Shown here: in pieces, positions 23,076-33,589 of the stretch
How the letters are laid out: every line of letters begins with the position of its first letter
Numbering within the stretch: position 1 is the first letter of the stretch
NCBI GenBank assembly: GCA_032433765.1
Contig: JAVIAB010000139.1
Span: 46,072,190 to 46,136,189 of the forward strand
Source of the DNA: Megaustenia siamemsis
Lineage: Eukaryota > Mollusca > Gastropoda > Stylommatophora > Ariophantidae
Direction of reading: 5' to 3'
DNA: 64,000 nucleotides
Made by a program: the position numbers and the translations under genes
Notes under the pieces: generated by a model
What the model was told of the DNA's origin: nothing
The model's input: the letters and a program-made list of their open reading frames with translations, nothing else
The model's database searches: none

Positions 23076-24565
23076 AACTCAAAGGTGTTGAGGTTGAGGA
23101 CAAGCTCAGCGAGACGGAGAAGAGTGGAAGTATCAACAGAGGGGTGTTGAGGTTGAGGACGAGCTCAGCGAGACAGAGAAGAGTGGAAGTATCAACAGAA
23201 CGGTGTTGAGGTTGAGGACAAGCTCAGCGAGACGGAGAAGAGTGTAAGTATCAACAGAACGGTGTTGAGGTTGAGGACAAGCTCAGCGAGACAGAGAAGA
23301 GTGGAAGTATCAACAGAACGGTGTTGAGGTTGAGGACAAGCTCAGCGAGACGGAAAAGAGTGGAAGTATCAACAGAACGGTGTTTAGGTTGAGGACAAGC
23401 TCAGCGAGACGGAGAAGAGGAAGTATCAACAGAACGGTGTTGAGGTTGAGGATAAGCTCAGCGAGACAGAGAAGAGTGGAAGTATCAACAGAACGGTGTT
23501 GAGGTTGAGGACAAGCTCAGCGAGACAGAGAAGAGTGGAAGTATCAACAGAACGGTGTTGAGGTTGAGGACAAGCTCAGCGAGACAGAGAAGAGTGGAAG
23601 TATCAACAGAACGGTGTTGAGGTTGAGGATAAGCTCAGCGAGACAGAGAAGAGTGGAAGTATCAACAGAACGGTGTTGAGGTTGAGGACAAGCTCAGCGA
23701 GACAGAGAAGAGTGGAAGTATCAACAGAACGGTGTTGAGGTTGAGGACAAGCTCAGCGAGACAGAGAAGAGTGGAAGTATCAACAGAACGGTGTTGAGGT
23801 TGAGGACAAGCTCAGCGAGACGGAGAAGAGTGGAAGTATCAACAGAGCGGTGTTGAGGTTGAGGATAAGCTCAGCGAGACAGAGAAGAGTGGAAGTATCA
23901 ACAGAACGGTGTTGAGGTTGAGGACAAGCTCAGCGAGACAGAGAAGAGTGGAAGTATCAACAGAACGGTGTTGAGGTTGAGGACAAGCTCAGCGAGACGG
24001 AGAAGAGGAAGTATCAACAGAACGGTGTTGAGGTTGAGGACAAGCTCAGCGAGACGGAGAAGAGGAAGTATCAACAGAACGGTGTTGAGGTTGAGGACAA
24101 GCTCAGCGAGACGGAGAAGAGGAAGTATCAACAGAACGGTGTTGAGGTTGAGGACAAGCTCAGCGAGACGGAGAAGAGTGGAAGTATCAATAAAACGGTG
24201 TTGAGGTTGAGGACAAGCTCAACGAGACAGAGAAGAGGAAGTATCAACAGAACGGTGTTGATGTTGAGGACAAGCTCAGCGAGACGGAGAAGAGGAAGTA
24301 TCAATAGAACGGTGTTGAGGTTGAGGACAAGCTCAGCGAGACGGAGAAGAGGAAGTATCAATAGAACGGTGTTGAGGTTGAGGACAAGCTCAGCGAGACA
24401 GAGAAGAGGAAGTATCAATAAAACGGTGTTGATGTTGAGGACAAGCTCAGCGAGACAGAGAAGAGGAAGTATCAATAGAACGGTGTTGAGGTTGAGGACA
24501 AGCTCAGCGAGACGGAGAAGAGTGGCTGTATCAACAGAACGGTGTTGAGGTTGAGGACGAGCTCA
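23076..24565. repeat. 59/57-bp minisatellite made from Penelope RT sequence, about 25 copies
   Basis: The unit GTGTTGAGGTTGAGGACAAG, CTCAGCGAGAC and AGTATCAACAGAAC repeats about 25 times. Most left-hand units are 59 bases (AAGAGTGGAAG) and most right-hand ones 57 (AAGAGGAAG). The unit is single-copy within the RT gene at 28104-28162 and 29644-29702, where it encodes LLRLAELVLNLNT on the minus strand. There the 7-bp word GGTGTTG occurs at both ends, 59 bases apart. The 57-base units keep a frame open, which creates spurious repeated 19-residue proteins on both strands. Confidence 0.95.
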
Positions 24566-25120
24566 GATCCAGATAGTCAGGCAAGCACATGCTGCACGAT
24601 AGGGCGTCCTGGATTATTGAATTTGTGAATTTTAGAGAGAATATAGAAGCATGGCTTATCAATACCACTGTTAGGGGTAATGAGGCGGGACGCGCTAGGA
24701 GGAAGGAAATTGCCTTGGATTAGTTCCTTGATGGTAGATTGGACCTACCTGTTGTGTTTGGAAATGGCGGCGTCAGGGCGAGGTTTATGACACGTGGTAT
24801 CGGATAACTGTTTGGTGTCCTCTGAAATGTATATCTTTACGCCAGGCTACCACATGCCCCCCCCCCCCTTACCAGCCGGCTGGTTTGATCACAGTGTCCT
24901 CCCGGCGGTGGAGATTGGAGAGGGCTCGGAAGAAGTTAAATTCGAGCGACGACGTTCTCTCAGGCGAAGCTGCTGGATCTCACGAGAGGTGACCTTTATG
25001 TAGAGATCAAGGGCATACATATGATGCGCCAGCTGGTGGGGTCCAATTTGATTTACGAGGACAGAAGCGAGAAAACACATCTACAAGGGTAGGTAAGGAT
25101 GAAGCATCAAGTGTGCCCAA
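24566..25120 (-). mobile_element. decayed Penelope-like element, N-terminal side
   Basis: The stretch to about 24800 parallels 28370-28500 and 30050-30190 (CGTCCTGGATT, GAGGCGGGACGCGCTAGGAG, TTAGTTCCTTGATGGTAGAT). About 200 bases between this and the RT motif encoded in the repeat unit are missing compared with the intact copy. Sequence beyond 24800 probably encodes the upstream part, but no clean frame remains. Confidence 0.7.
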
Positions 25121-25309
25121 CGGAAATTGTTAACTCCTTTACTGCAACTTCGCATTTGTATGCATTTCTTTGCCTTGAAAAAAAAAAAAAAACACACACA
25201 CACCGTAAGCTTAAAAGCTCAAGTACATAATTGCACTACTGAGTGCACGTTGAGACATTCTTCATACAGTTTTATTGAGTGACTTTCTACTAGGGCTTGC
25301 TCTTGTTTG

Positions 25310-25680
25310 TATTAAACAGTCTGTGATATGTTGTGTTGTTCTGTGAATGAATTCAACAGTCTGTGATATGTTGTGTTGTTCTGTGAATGAATTCAACAGT
25401 CTGTGATATGTTGTGTTGTTCTGTGAATGAATTCAACAGTCTGTGATATGTTGTGTTGTTCTGTGAATGAATTCAACAGTCTGTGATATGTTGTGTTGTT
25501 CTGTGAATGTATTCATCAGTCTGTGATATGTTGTGTTGTTCTGTGAATGTATTCATCAGTCTGTGATATGTTTTGTTGTTCTGTGAATGTATTCATCAGT
25601 CTGTGATATGTTGTGTTGTTCTGTGAATGTATTCAGCAGTCTGTGATATGTTGTGTTGTTCTGTGAATGAATTCTGTAAT
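25310..25680. repeat. 40-bp minisatellite, about 9 copies
   Basis: The unit CAGTCTGTGATATGTTGTG, TTGTTCTGTGAATGAATTCA repeats at exactly 40 bases. The left copies have AATTCAA and the right ones TATTCAT, a sign of stepwise spread of a variant. Confidence 0.96.
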
Positions 25681-26019
25681 TTTGAATGAAATGAGACTAC
25701 TCTTGGATGGGTAGTATTTCTGTGTGAAGCGAAAACCTAATTGGACACATTTAAACGTTTGTCCATGAAGTTCATGATGTGATGGACAGAACTCAAGACT
25801 TTTGAAGGAGTTATATCTGGGAAAATACATTGCCATCCTATATTAGCAATTAAAACCACTGTCTCTTTAGCTTCGAAGACACTGGATGATCAGTGTAGAC
25901 AGAAGCTTCCTCTAGTGTCCCACTTTGTTACCCTGTTTGTAAATGAGGAAAAATTGAAAAAAAAAAGAAAAAATGGTATGTTAGAAGCTTTACGTGATTA
26001 GTAGACGACACAGATTCGA
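25681..26019. other. no feature recognised
   Basis: Spacer between the 40-bp array and the Penelope-like terminal motif. Only simple A-rich sequence was seen. Confidence 0.4.
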
Positions 26020-26888
26020 ACAACGTTTCGGCTCAATAGGCCTTCAGCAGGAACAAACAAACAACATACACACACAGATATGTGAATAAATAAAACTAAT
26101 CCTACATAGCTAACTAGTAATGAAACATCAAAAACAAAATAATCGAAATATGTTGACTTCCCTATGTGTCGTGGACTGTGGTCAGGCTAGGGAAGGAATT
26201 TCTCACGGGTGTAGCTGTAATTTATACCCTCTGGTCAGAGGTGAAGGGTTCTAAAAATACACGAGTGGGGGGAACGCTATCTAGGTACGTCGACTACAAA
26301 GGCATAGGCAATATCTGAAAGTATCTAAGGACCCATAAATACATGTATACATACACACAGATGCGTGTATACATATGTACACGTGCAAAAAGACGTGCAC
26401 ATACTAATACATATCAACATACACATGCATATACACTCACATACATGTGTATGCATACAAGCAAGCACACATATACATGCATGTATATGCATATACATAT
26501 ATATACCAATACCCGTGCCTATGAACACATACATGCATGTGCACATCCATACGGGGACAATCATATGTGTGGAAGTGTGCGTATGACCAACAACCAACCA
26601 GAGGGGTTCACACCGGGGTCAGTGTGCAAACTCGAAGGAGAAAGAATAGAACAGTAGAATAACAGGTACTCAAAAGGCGGAAACAGTGAGATGTATGAGA
26701 GTGGGGTGCAATAAAAACATATGAGAGGTAAGTAGCACAGAAAAAGGTATATAGGAGAACACCGAAGTGTCTCAACGGGGACTAGTGGAGAAGAACTAAG
26801 AATAGAGTGGCATAGTAGATAGACTAAAGAGCCACAACATGGGTGGTAGAGAGGGTTATGCAAGAGGGAGGGAGCAGCCGAAAGTAAA
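26020..26888 (-). mobile_element. Penelope-like element 3' untranslated region and terminal repeat
   Basis: It lies downstream, on the minus strand, of the GIY-YIG frame. It holds the terminal motif at 26030-26065 shared with 21535, then about 220 bases (26335-26560) of alternating purine-pyrimidine CA/TA/CATG sequence. No coding sequence was seen. Confidence 0.6.
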
Positions 26889-27458
26889 CTATGTGTATGA
26901 GTGTGATACATTCATGCCTCGTGGGGTCAGCGAACCATACTGGACTATGAGGCGATTTTCCAAAGTATATCTGCTGCGGTCGCCAGAGTGACAGAGGACA
27001 ATACCAGTGACACGGATGTCGTCTTTGCCCTTGTGATCTGGGGAGTTGAAATGGGAAGACACTGGAGTGCCAGTATTCTGTTGGACATCTCGTAGATGTT
27101 CACAAAATCTTTCCGCTAATCTTCTACCAGACTCGCCAATATAGGTCATGTGGCATCGTTGGCATATAATGGCATAAATGATGTTGCGGGACACACATGT
27201 GAAGCCATGCTTGATCTCGAACCGTCCATTGGGGAATAAGACCGAGTCAGTAGGGAGCACATAGGCACAGGTGATACAGTTACGACCACAAGGTGCCGTA
27301 CCGAAGTGTTGAGGGTAGGAGCGAGAGAGATGGCTCCTAACCAGAATGTCACCCAAATTTCTGTCGCGCTTGAAAGCGATCATCGGGGGATGACTAAAAA
27401 GTAGACGGGTAGTGGGATCAGAGAGGAGAATGGAACGGTAGCGGTTGAGTATCTTCAC
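26889..27458 (-). CDS. Penelope-like GIY-YIG endonuclease region, unit 1
   Basis: This 189-residue frame is the C-terminal part of a Penelope-like polyprotein. It has a linker (NRYRSILLSDPTTR), the cysteine motif APCGRNCITC, and a GIY-YIG nuclease core seen as YAIICQRCHMTYIGESGRR with downstream R and H residues (RFCEHLRDVQ) and the late glutamate block (YTLENRLIVQYGSLTPRG). The family uses this nuclease for target-primed reverse transcription. The natural frame continues upstream (NLAAVKILN), so the ATG is an internal methionine. The RT half is offset from it by a run of 12 G at 27510-27521. Confidence 0.88.
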   Translation of the reverse strand: MKILNRYRSILLSDPTTRLLFSHPPMIAFKRDRNLGDILVRSHLSRSYPQHFGTAPCGRNCITCAYVLPTDSVLFPNGRFEIKHGFTCVSRNIIYAIICQRCHMTYIGESGRRLAERFCEHLRDVQQNTGTPVSSHFNSPDHKGKDDIRVTGIVLCHSGDRSRYTLENRLIVQYGSLTPRGMNVSHSYT

Positions 27459-27463
27459 AGCTG

Positions 27464-28505
27464 CTAAGTTGTGAGGATGATAAGTGAGGGTGAGTATAGT
27501 TCTCTCAGAGGGGGGGGGGGGCGGTCGGAAGGAGTGAGTGCCTCGGGACGGGTGATAAGGAGGACCCGCTGGAGGGCAGACTGGAGGATCGAGTCTGGAT
27601 AAAGCCGGCGGCTGAAGAAACCTAACATGAGGTGAGCCTGTCGGAGGAAATCTTTGTCATCCTGGCAGATGCGACGGAGACGCAATAACTGTGAGAATGG
27701 AATAGAGTCGCGACAAGAAGGTGAATGGGATGATGTATAGAGAAGGTAGCAGTGGGCGTCTGTGGGTTTATAGAAAACCGAGGTGTGGAGGCCAGAAGTA
27801 CCCAAAGAAACAATAAGATCTAGGAAGGTGACAGAGGAAGTGGATATACAAGATGTGATCTTGATAGCTTTGTGATAGCTACCAATATAGTCGATAAACC
27901 TGGAGAGGTCATCCTCAGGTAGATCGGTGAGACCGAAGCAGTCATCAATGTACCGGAGGTATATGATTGGAAGAGGACCTTGATAAGAATTGAGAATTTG
28001 GTACTCCAGGTAACCCATGAATAGGCAAGCATAGCTAGGGCCCATCTTGGTGCCCATGGCTACACCACTGACTTGGTCAAAGAAGTCACAATTGAACTCA
28101 AAGGTGTTGAGGTTGAGGACAAGCTCAGCGAGACGGAGAAGAGTGGAAGTATCAACAGAGGGGTGTTGTCTCTGGTCAAGAAAGAAACGCAGAGCCAGGA
28201 GGCCGTCGGAGTGAGGAATAGAGGTGTAGAGAGAGCAAACATCAAGGGTAAAAAGTCGGTATGAGCGACCTCGGGAGAGAGAGATGGAAGAGAAGATACT
28301 CAAAGCATGGTTAGTGTCCTTGACATATGAGGGAAGACTAACGACCATAGGCTGGAAGACATTGTCTAGATAGTCAGATATGTGTTCAGTCGGGCAAGCA
28401 CACGCTGGGGCGTCCTGGATTGTCGATTTTGGGGAGCATGTAGAAAGATGGTTTCCCAAGACCACTATTGTGGATAATGAGGCGGGACGCGCTAGGAGGG
28501 AGCCG
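27464..28505 (-). CDS. Penelope-like reverse transcriptase, unit 1
   Basis: The minus strand encodes RT palm motifs: FTLDVCSLYTSIPHSDG, then GVAMGTKMGPSYACLFMGYL, the catalytic YLRYIDDCFG, and FLDLIVS. It continues to the end region FFSRRLYPDSILQSALQRV. The frame stays open through the duplication junction at 28505/28506 into the endonuclease of unit 2, so a single 511-residue frame reads endonuclease then RT. That permuted order is an effect of the tandem duplication. The first 100 bases of the unit lie in another frame (LIIHNSGLGKP, YMLPKIDNPGRP). Confidence 0.9.
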
Positions 28506-28999
28506 GTATATCTGCTGCGGTCGCCAGAGTGACAGAGGACAATACCAGTGACACGGATGTCGTCTTTGCCCTTGTGATCTGGGGAGTTGAAATGGGAAGA
28601 CACTGGAGTGCCAGTATTCTGTTGGACATCTCGTAGATGTTCACAAAATCTTTCCGCTAATCTTCTACCAGACTCGCCAATATAGGTCATGTGGCATCGT
28701 TGGCATATAATGGCATAAATGATGTTGCGGGACACACATGTGAAGCCATGCTTGATCTCGAACCGTCCATTGGGGAATAAGACCGAGTCAGTAGGGAGCA
28801 CATAGGCACAGGTGATACAGTTACGACCACAAGGTGCCGTACCGAAGTGTTGAGGGTAGGAGCGAGGGAGATGGCTCCTAACCAGAATGTCACCCAAATT
28901 TCTGTCGCGCTTGAAAGCGATCATCGGGGGATGACTAAAAAGTAGACGGGTAGTGGGATCAGAGAGGAGAATGGAACGGTAGCGGTTGAGTATCTTCAC
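28506..28999 (-). pseudogene. Penelope-like GIY-YIG endonuclease, unit 2, C-terminally truncated
   Basis: Nearly identical to 26965-27458; one visible coding difference is P for S in VRSHLPRSYPQ. It ends at GDRSRYT, where the duplication junction replaces the final glutamate-containing segment with the start of unit 1. The nuclease domain is therefore incomplete and fused to RT sequence. Confidence 0.85.
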
Positions 29000-29045
29000 A
29001 GCTGCTAAGTTGTGAGGATGATAAGTGAGGGTGAGTATAGTTCTC

Positions 29046-30190
29046 TCAGAGGGGGGGGGGGCGGTCGGAAGGAGTGAGTGCCTCGGGACGGGTGATAAGG
29101 AGGACCCGCTGGAGGGCAGACTGGAGGATCGAGTCTGGATAAAGCCGGCGGCTGAAGAAACCTAACATGAGGTGAGCCTGTCGGAGGAAATCTTTGTCAT
29201 CCTGGCAGATGCGACGGAGACGCAATAACTGTGAGAATGGAATAGAGTCGCGACAAGAAGGTGAATGGGATGATGTATAGAGAAGGTAGCAGTGGGCGTC
29301 TGTGGGTTTATAGAAAACCGAGGTGTGGAGGCCAGAAGTACCCAAAGAAACAATAAGATCTAGGAAGGTGACAGAGGAAGTGGATATACAAGATGTGATC
29401 TTGATAGCTTTGTGATAGCTACCAATATAGTCGATAAACCTGGAGAGGTCATCCTCAGGTAGATCGGTGAGACCGAAGCAGTCATCAATGTACCGGAGGT
29501 ATATGATTGGAAGAGGACCTTGATAAGAATTGAGAATTTGGTACTCCAGGTAACCCATGAATAGGCAAGCATAGCTAGGGCCCATCTTGGTGCCCATGGC
29601 TACACCACTGACTTGGTCAAAGAAGTCACAATTGAACTCAAAGGTGTTGAGGTTGAGGACAAGCTCAGCGAGACGGAGAAGAGTGGAAGTATCAACAGAG
29701 GGGTGTTGTCTCTGGTCAAGAAAGAAACGCAGAGCCAGGAGGCCGTCGGAGTGAGGAATAGAGGTGTAGAGAGAGCAAACATCAAGGGTAAAAAGTCGGT
29801 ATGAGCGACCTCGGGAGAGAGAGATGGAAGAGAAGATACTCAATGCATGGTTAGTGTCCTTGACATATGAGGGAAGACTAACGACCATAGGCTGGAAGAC
29901 ATTGTCTAGAGTCTAGATAGTCAGATATGTGTTCAGTCGGGCAAGCACACGCTGGGGCGTCCTGGATTGTCGATTTTGGGGAGCATGTAGAAAGATGGTT
30001 TCCCAAGACCACTATTGTGGATAATGAGGCGGGACGCGCTAGGAGGGAGCCGGTTGGTTCGGATCAGTTCCTTGATGGTAGATTTGACCTGCTTATTGTG
30101 GAGGACAGTGGCGTCGTCATGGCGGGGTTTATAAAAAGTGGTATTGGATAGCTGTTTGTTGCCCTCAGAAATATATAAGTCTTTGCGCCA
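29046..30190 (-). CDS. Penelope-like reverse transcriptase, unit 2, with N-terminal part
   Basis: Residues match unit 1 throughout the RT palm (YIDD box, MGTKMGPSYA). Beyond 29888 a 7-base duplication (GTCTAGA) breaks the frame. Upstream pieces continue to about 30190 and read SNTTFYKP and STIKELIRTN, then the LPKIDNPGRP block; these are N-terminal Penelope sequences absent from unit 1. So unit 2 holds the 5' part of the original element and unit 1 its 3' part. Confidence 0.85.
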
Positions 30191-31090
30191 AACTTTTTGG
30201 AATTATTGTTCCATGAACTTCAGATATTGTTAAATAACATGTTTGTGTTTAGTTGCTTCTGTCTTGTCAGGCAGCCAAACTATGTAGTTTATTTCTTATA
30301 ATGCTGGTGGTCATTCCAGTCTTCTAGTTAATCACTGCAAATATTTCCTACTAAACTGAATCCCATTTTGTGCCTGACATGATTCATTTTGGTGGTATTT
30401 CTACTGTTCTAGAAGCTACATTTTGACATTGGTATTGCAATGCAGGGATGAAGATTGCTCTTTTAGCTTCTGTTGTGATTTTTTTGTTGGTCAATATTTT
30501 GGTGCCATTTGACAAATAGACATACTTTACTGAATCTCAAGTCTATTTCCATTTCTTGTTTGTTGTCCATCCCTGATCTTTATGTTCTGTTTGAACTTAT
30601 TACTTTTTGTTGATGTTAATTTCCATGCAGAATTACTTGCCTTGCAGGTTTTTGTTTTCATAAATATTTTTGTGGATTAATAATCAGTTGTCTACAAACA
30701 GAAGTTTATTTTTGTGTCTGCTGGGTTTGCATCTTGCACATATGGTTTATGTATATGCCGAACAACAAGGAAACTATTGTACACATAACTGTGTTGATCT
30801 CAGAATAAGTTGCGCATCATGCTGATGTTCTTACACTGTTTTTTGTCTTGATGGACTTTTACATAAGTTAATGATGTGTTGATGTACTCTACGTATGTAT
30901 GTATCTCTCAATTGTTCTCCGTGTCATTGAAGAATAATATAATACAATTTTTATTGATTTATCATTCGTACATTTTCAATATGGTTCAGTCTGCTAAGAG
31001 GATCCGAACAGATTTGTATAATCACACATACATGAGTGCACACACCACAGACATGCACAAAACCAGCATAGATGTAACATTAACTGTCAA
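30191..31090. other. LINE-like remnant and unassigned sequence
   Basis: 30240-30520 on the minus strand weakly resembles the LINE tail at 18560-19140, with the same order of short blocks. The rest is AT-rich without recognised coding sequence. Confidence 0.4.
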
Positions 31091-31093
31091 TCA

Positions 31094-31370
31094 CAAGTGA
31101 TAATAGAGGGCAGGTGAGAGTGGTTAGTATGCTTATCTACTGAACATGAAGGCCTGAGTCTAATTCCCATGTGTGCAAATATTTGTCTAGACTGACACAG
31201 CTACTAGGTTCACCCAGCATCTGAAAATGGGCACCAGAGATTTTCTATAGGAAAGTAGGACATAATACCAACAAAATTACCCATAAATGTGCTGATGGCT
31301 ACAAAAAAAAGGAAGTATATGAACACCATAAATGCAGCTTGGCATGTAACAGAAACAGTTACTAACAAGT
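31094..31370 (+). mobile_element. degenerate tRNA-derived SINE
   Basis: It begins with GTGAGAGTGGTTAGTATGCT and GAGTCTAATTCCC, decayed A and B boxes. A body follows with GGTTCACCCAGC and GGACATAATACCAACAAAAT, recognisably the same plan as the SINE at 14560 but much diverged. Confidence 0.65.
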
Positions 31371-31670
31371 GATGATAATAATAGAATAGTGTTGTGTTTT
31401 GTACTTGTGTGGTGTGAGTAACATTGTGCTGGTTTCACAGAAAGATTGTTGTTAGGAGTTCATTGTGGTCTATCACTCTGCAACTTAAAAATTGGATAAC
31501 TGACTCACAGAGGCAAGGTAGTTAATGCAGTTAGGTAGAGAAGTGACACACCCCCCCCCCCCCCCAACAAATGGTGCAGCTTAGCAAATGAATTTAAAAC
31601 TTCACTCCACTATATGTTAAAGGAACTTACCTGTATGTAAATGAAGGGAACTATGAGGGTGAGTAAAATT

Positions 31671-32090
31671 ATCATCATCATGTACCATACCATTTAGCGT
31701 AGGCGATCATGTCCCTCCACAATCTTCTATCTACAGCGCATCGTATTGGTTATGTTGTTGACTACTTTCCATGCCATGACACCAAGCCATCATGTATTTT
31801 CTCTCTTTGTCTTCTGCGATCTCTCTTTCCTTTTATTTTGCTAGTTGTAACCAAGTATTCCAACTTTCCTCTTCTCATGATGTGCCCAAAAAATGTTTAT
31901 TGTTTCTTTTTTGTTTTTTAGGAGCTGCCTTTTTGTGTTGGCCTCTTTGAGAACTTCCTCATTGGTCTTTTTAGCTGTCCAGGGAACTTTCAAAATTCTT
32001 CTGAGAAATCCCATCTCTGTGGCCTCTAATTGTCTTTTCATTTGTTTGTCTACTGTCCATGATTCGCTTCCATAGGTCAGAATTGGTTGA
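31671..32090 (-). mobile_element. LINE 3' tail fragment
   Basis: The minus strand reads QPILTYGSESWTVDKQMKRQ, LEATEMGFLRRILKVPWTA and KKTNEEVLKEANTKRQLL, then HHEKRKVGILGYN. This is the same family as 2133-2960 and 55408-56200. The 3' end CATCATGTACCATACC is shared. Confidence 0.85.
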
Positions 32091-32320
32091 GTAAAATTAT
32101 ACACTATGTTTTTTTTAAAACAGAATATGTCATATGCATCACTTTTCAATATAGTCACCATCATGTTCAATGGACATACCAAATCTTCACTGATGTCTGG
32201 ATACAGCAAGGAAAAAAAGACATCTGACTGACCACATAACAATGTAGTCATTGCCTCTTTTATTTCATTGTCCATACTGAGCTTTTTGCAACTGAGTGTC
32301 CCTTTAAGAGGTGCAAACAC
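32090..32320 (-). pseudogene. mariner-like transposase C-terminal fragment
   Basis: One minus frame reads FAPLKGTLSCKKLSMDNEIK, EAMTTLLCGQSDVFF. A second frame supplies SIEHDGDYIEK. This is the usual mariner transposase ending (PLK, WL..Q...FF, then DGDYIEK). A frameshift separates the two parts. It abuts the LINE tail on its left, which may have inserted here. Confidence 0.65.
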
Positions 32321-32775
32321 ATGATAATTACAAAGTCTGTTAATTATTCAGGGTGCGGAAGACACTCCAACAATCTAATTTATCACAAGCTGACAATGTT
32401 AACAGCAAGAAAAATCATGTCCTCCATCAGCAATATCATGGAGTGTCGCTATTCTAACCAGATCTGTGAGCATCCACACATTACTCCACTGCAACGATAC
32501 AGCAGAGCTGTGCAAGCCATTGCATTTTTTTTACCTACTTGCACATGGCTCTGGAGCATATCACTGCAATTTTCTATTGATAATGAGTCCCATGGCCATG
32601 TAACATTCCAGGACATCATGAGAATCCATTTGCTGGTTGACAAGTGCTGTACAAAATTTATGTGGCTTTTTTTTTTTTTAAAGAAATGATGAATGTTACC
32701 ATGCCTTACTGGCTCAGTTTTTCATTGAATGCATTGTAAACACAACATTCATTAGAATCTGGTGGTAATGTTTCA

Positions 32776-33075
32776 CTTCAAATTCATGGTCTCTTCATGG
32801 TTATACCATTCCCTAGTCTCTGGGTAGTGAGATCTGATGTCTACTCTCTCTCAGTGGCAATAATCAGGAAGTCCCATGAGCACTTGCAGGTGTAAAAGAA
32901 CCTTTGGTAGTTAAAAGTCAAAGACTAGGCCACAAATGGTTACTGCCCAGACAAAATCTACCCCGTGCCAAAGCTGTGTGTCGAGCTGAAATGTGCAGAT
33001 ACCAAGTCTTTGCAGTGAACTAGCGACACAACACATCCAAGCCCACTTTACAAGTGAACGTTAAGGAGAGTAGAA
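32776..33075 (+). mobile_element. SINE-like repeat
   Basis: Shares blocks with the copy at 33590-34000: TTCATGGTTATACCATTCCC, GTGAGATCTGATGTCTA, AAAGAACCTTTGGTAGTTAA, and an end with GCGACACAACACATCCAAGC. The tRNA head is missing or unrecognisable. Confidence 0.65.
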
Positions 33076-33589
33076 TCATCAGTGACTGTGGTACAGAGAG
33101 AAATCTTGTTCACATTCAAAACATCTTAACAATGCTTCACAAACAATAGCATCACGTTGTCTCAGTGTGGAAGTCAGTTGTTTTGGCACCCACCAATCAG
33201 AGATTTTACGAGACTGTAATATGATAAGTCATTTCATGCATTGACTGATATTCAATTCTCCAACCACATTATTGATTAACCTGCCACTTTGTCCTGTATA
33301 ATTTGTTTCATTGCAGGATAAGGTCAGATTCACAGACACACAACACATAAGCATTTCCATACTGTCTCTTCATTGAATGTCTTCTGCTTTCTCAGCCTCA
33401 CTATAAAAAAAATATTGATAGCCTGTCACTGCTCAGTAGTACTGAGCTTTAGTACACTCTGGTGTGGGGCATGGTTTGCTGATGTTATTCAGTTCAGCAG
33501 ACAAAGGCTCGCCACAAGGCTACCTAAAACAGGAAGGTATAACATAAATATGTACTAGAATTTCCTACAATGCCATTTTTTTGTTGTTG

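Larger units (their letters stand above)
26965..30046. repeat. 1541-bp direct tandem duplication
   Basis: Unit 1 (26965-28505) and unit 2 (28506-about 30046) are head-to-tail and almost identical. Differences I can see: 12 versus 11 G in one run, A/T near 28305/29845, A/G near 27328/28868, and the extra GTCTAGA in unit 2. The junction reads GAGGGAGCCG|GTATATCTGC. Confidence 0.92.

Noticed and set aside
23898..24548. Long repeated open frames (arginine-rich on plus, leucine-rich on minus)
   Set aside because: Produced by 57-base minisatellite units derived from reverse transcriptase sequence. Neither frame matches the RT frame throughout and there is no start or context for a gene.
25310..25680. 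CRISPR-like array
   Set aside because: Units are continuous 40-bp tandem repeats without unique spacers, in animal DNA. The same applies to the 59-, 61- and 86-bp arrays.
26325..26657. Histidine/threonine-rich open frames
   Set aside because: Products of the CA/TA alternating tract downstream of the Penelope-like element.
27464..28999. A 511-residue novel endonuclease-reverse transcriptase fusion gene
   Set aside because: The order arises from the head-to-tail duplication of one Penelope-like unit. Sequence around the junction is read in a frame that does not match the family (LIIHNSGLGKP lies in another frame).
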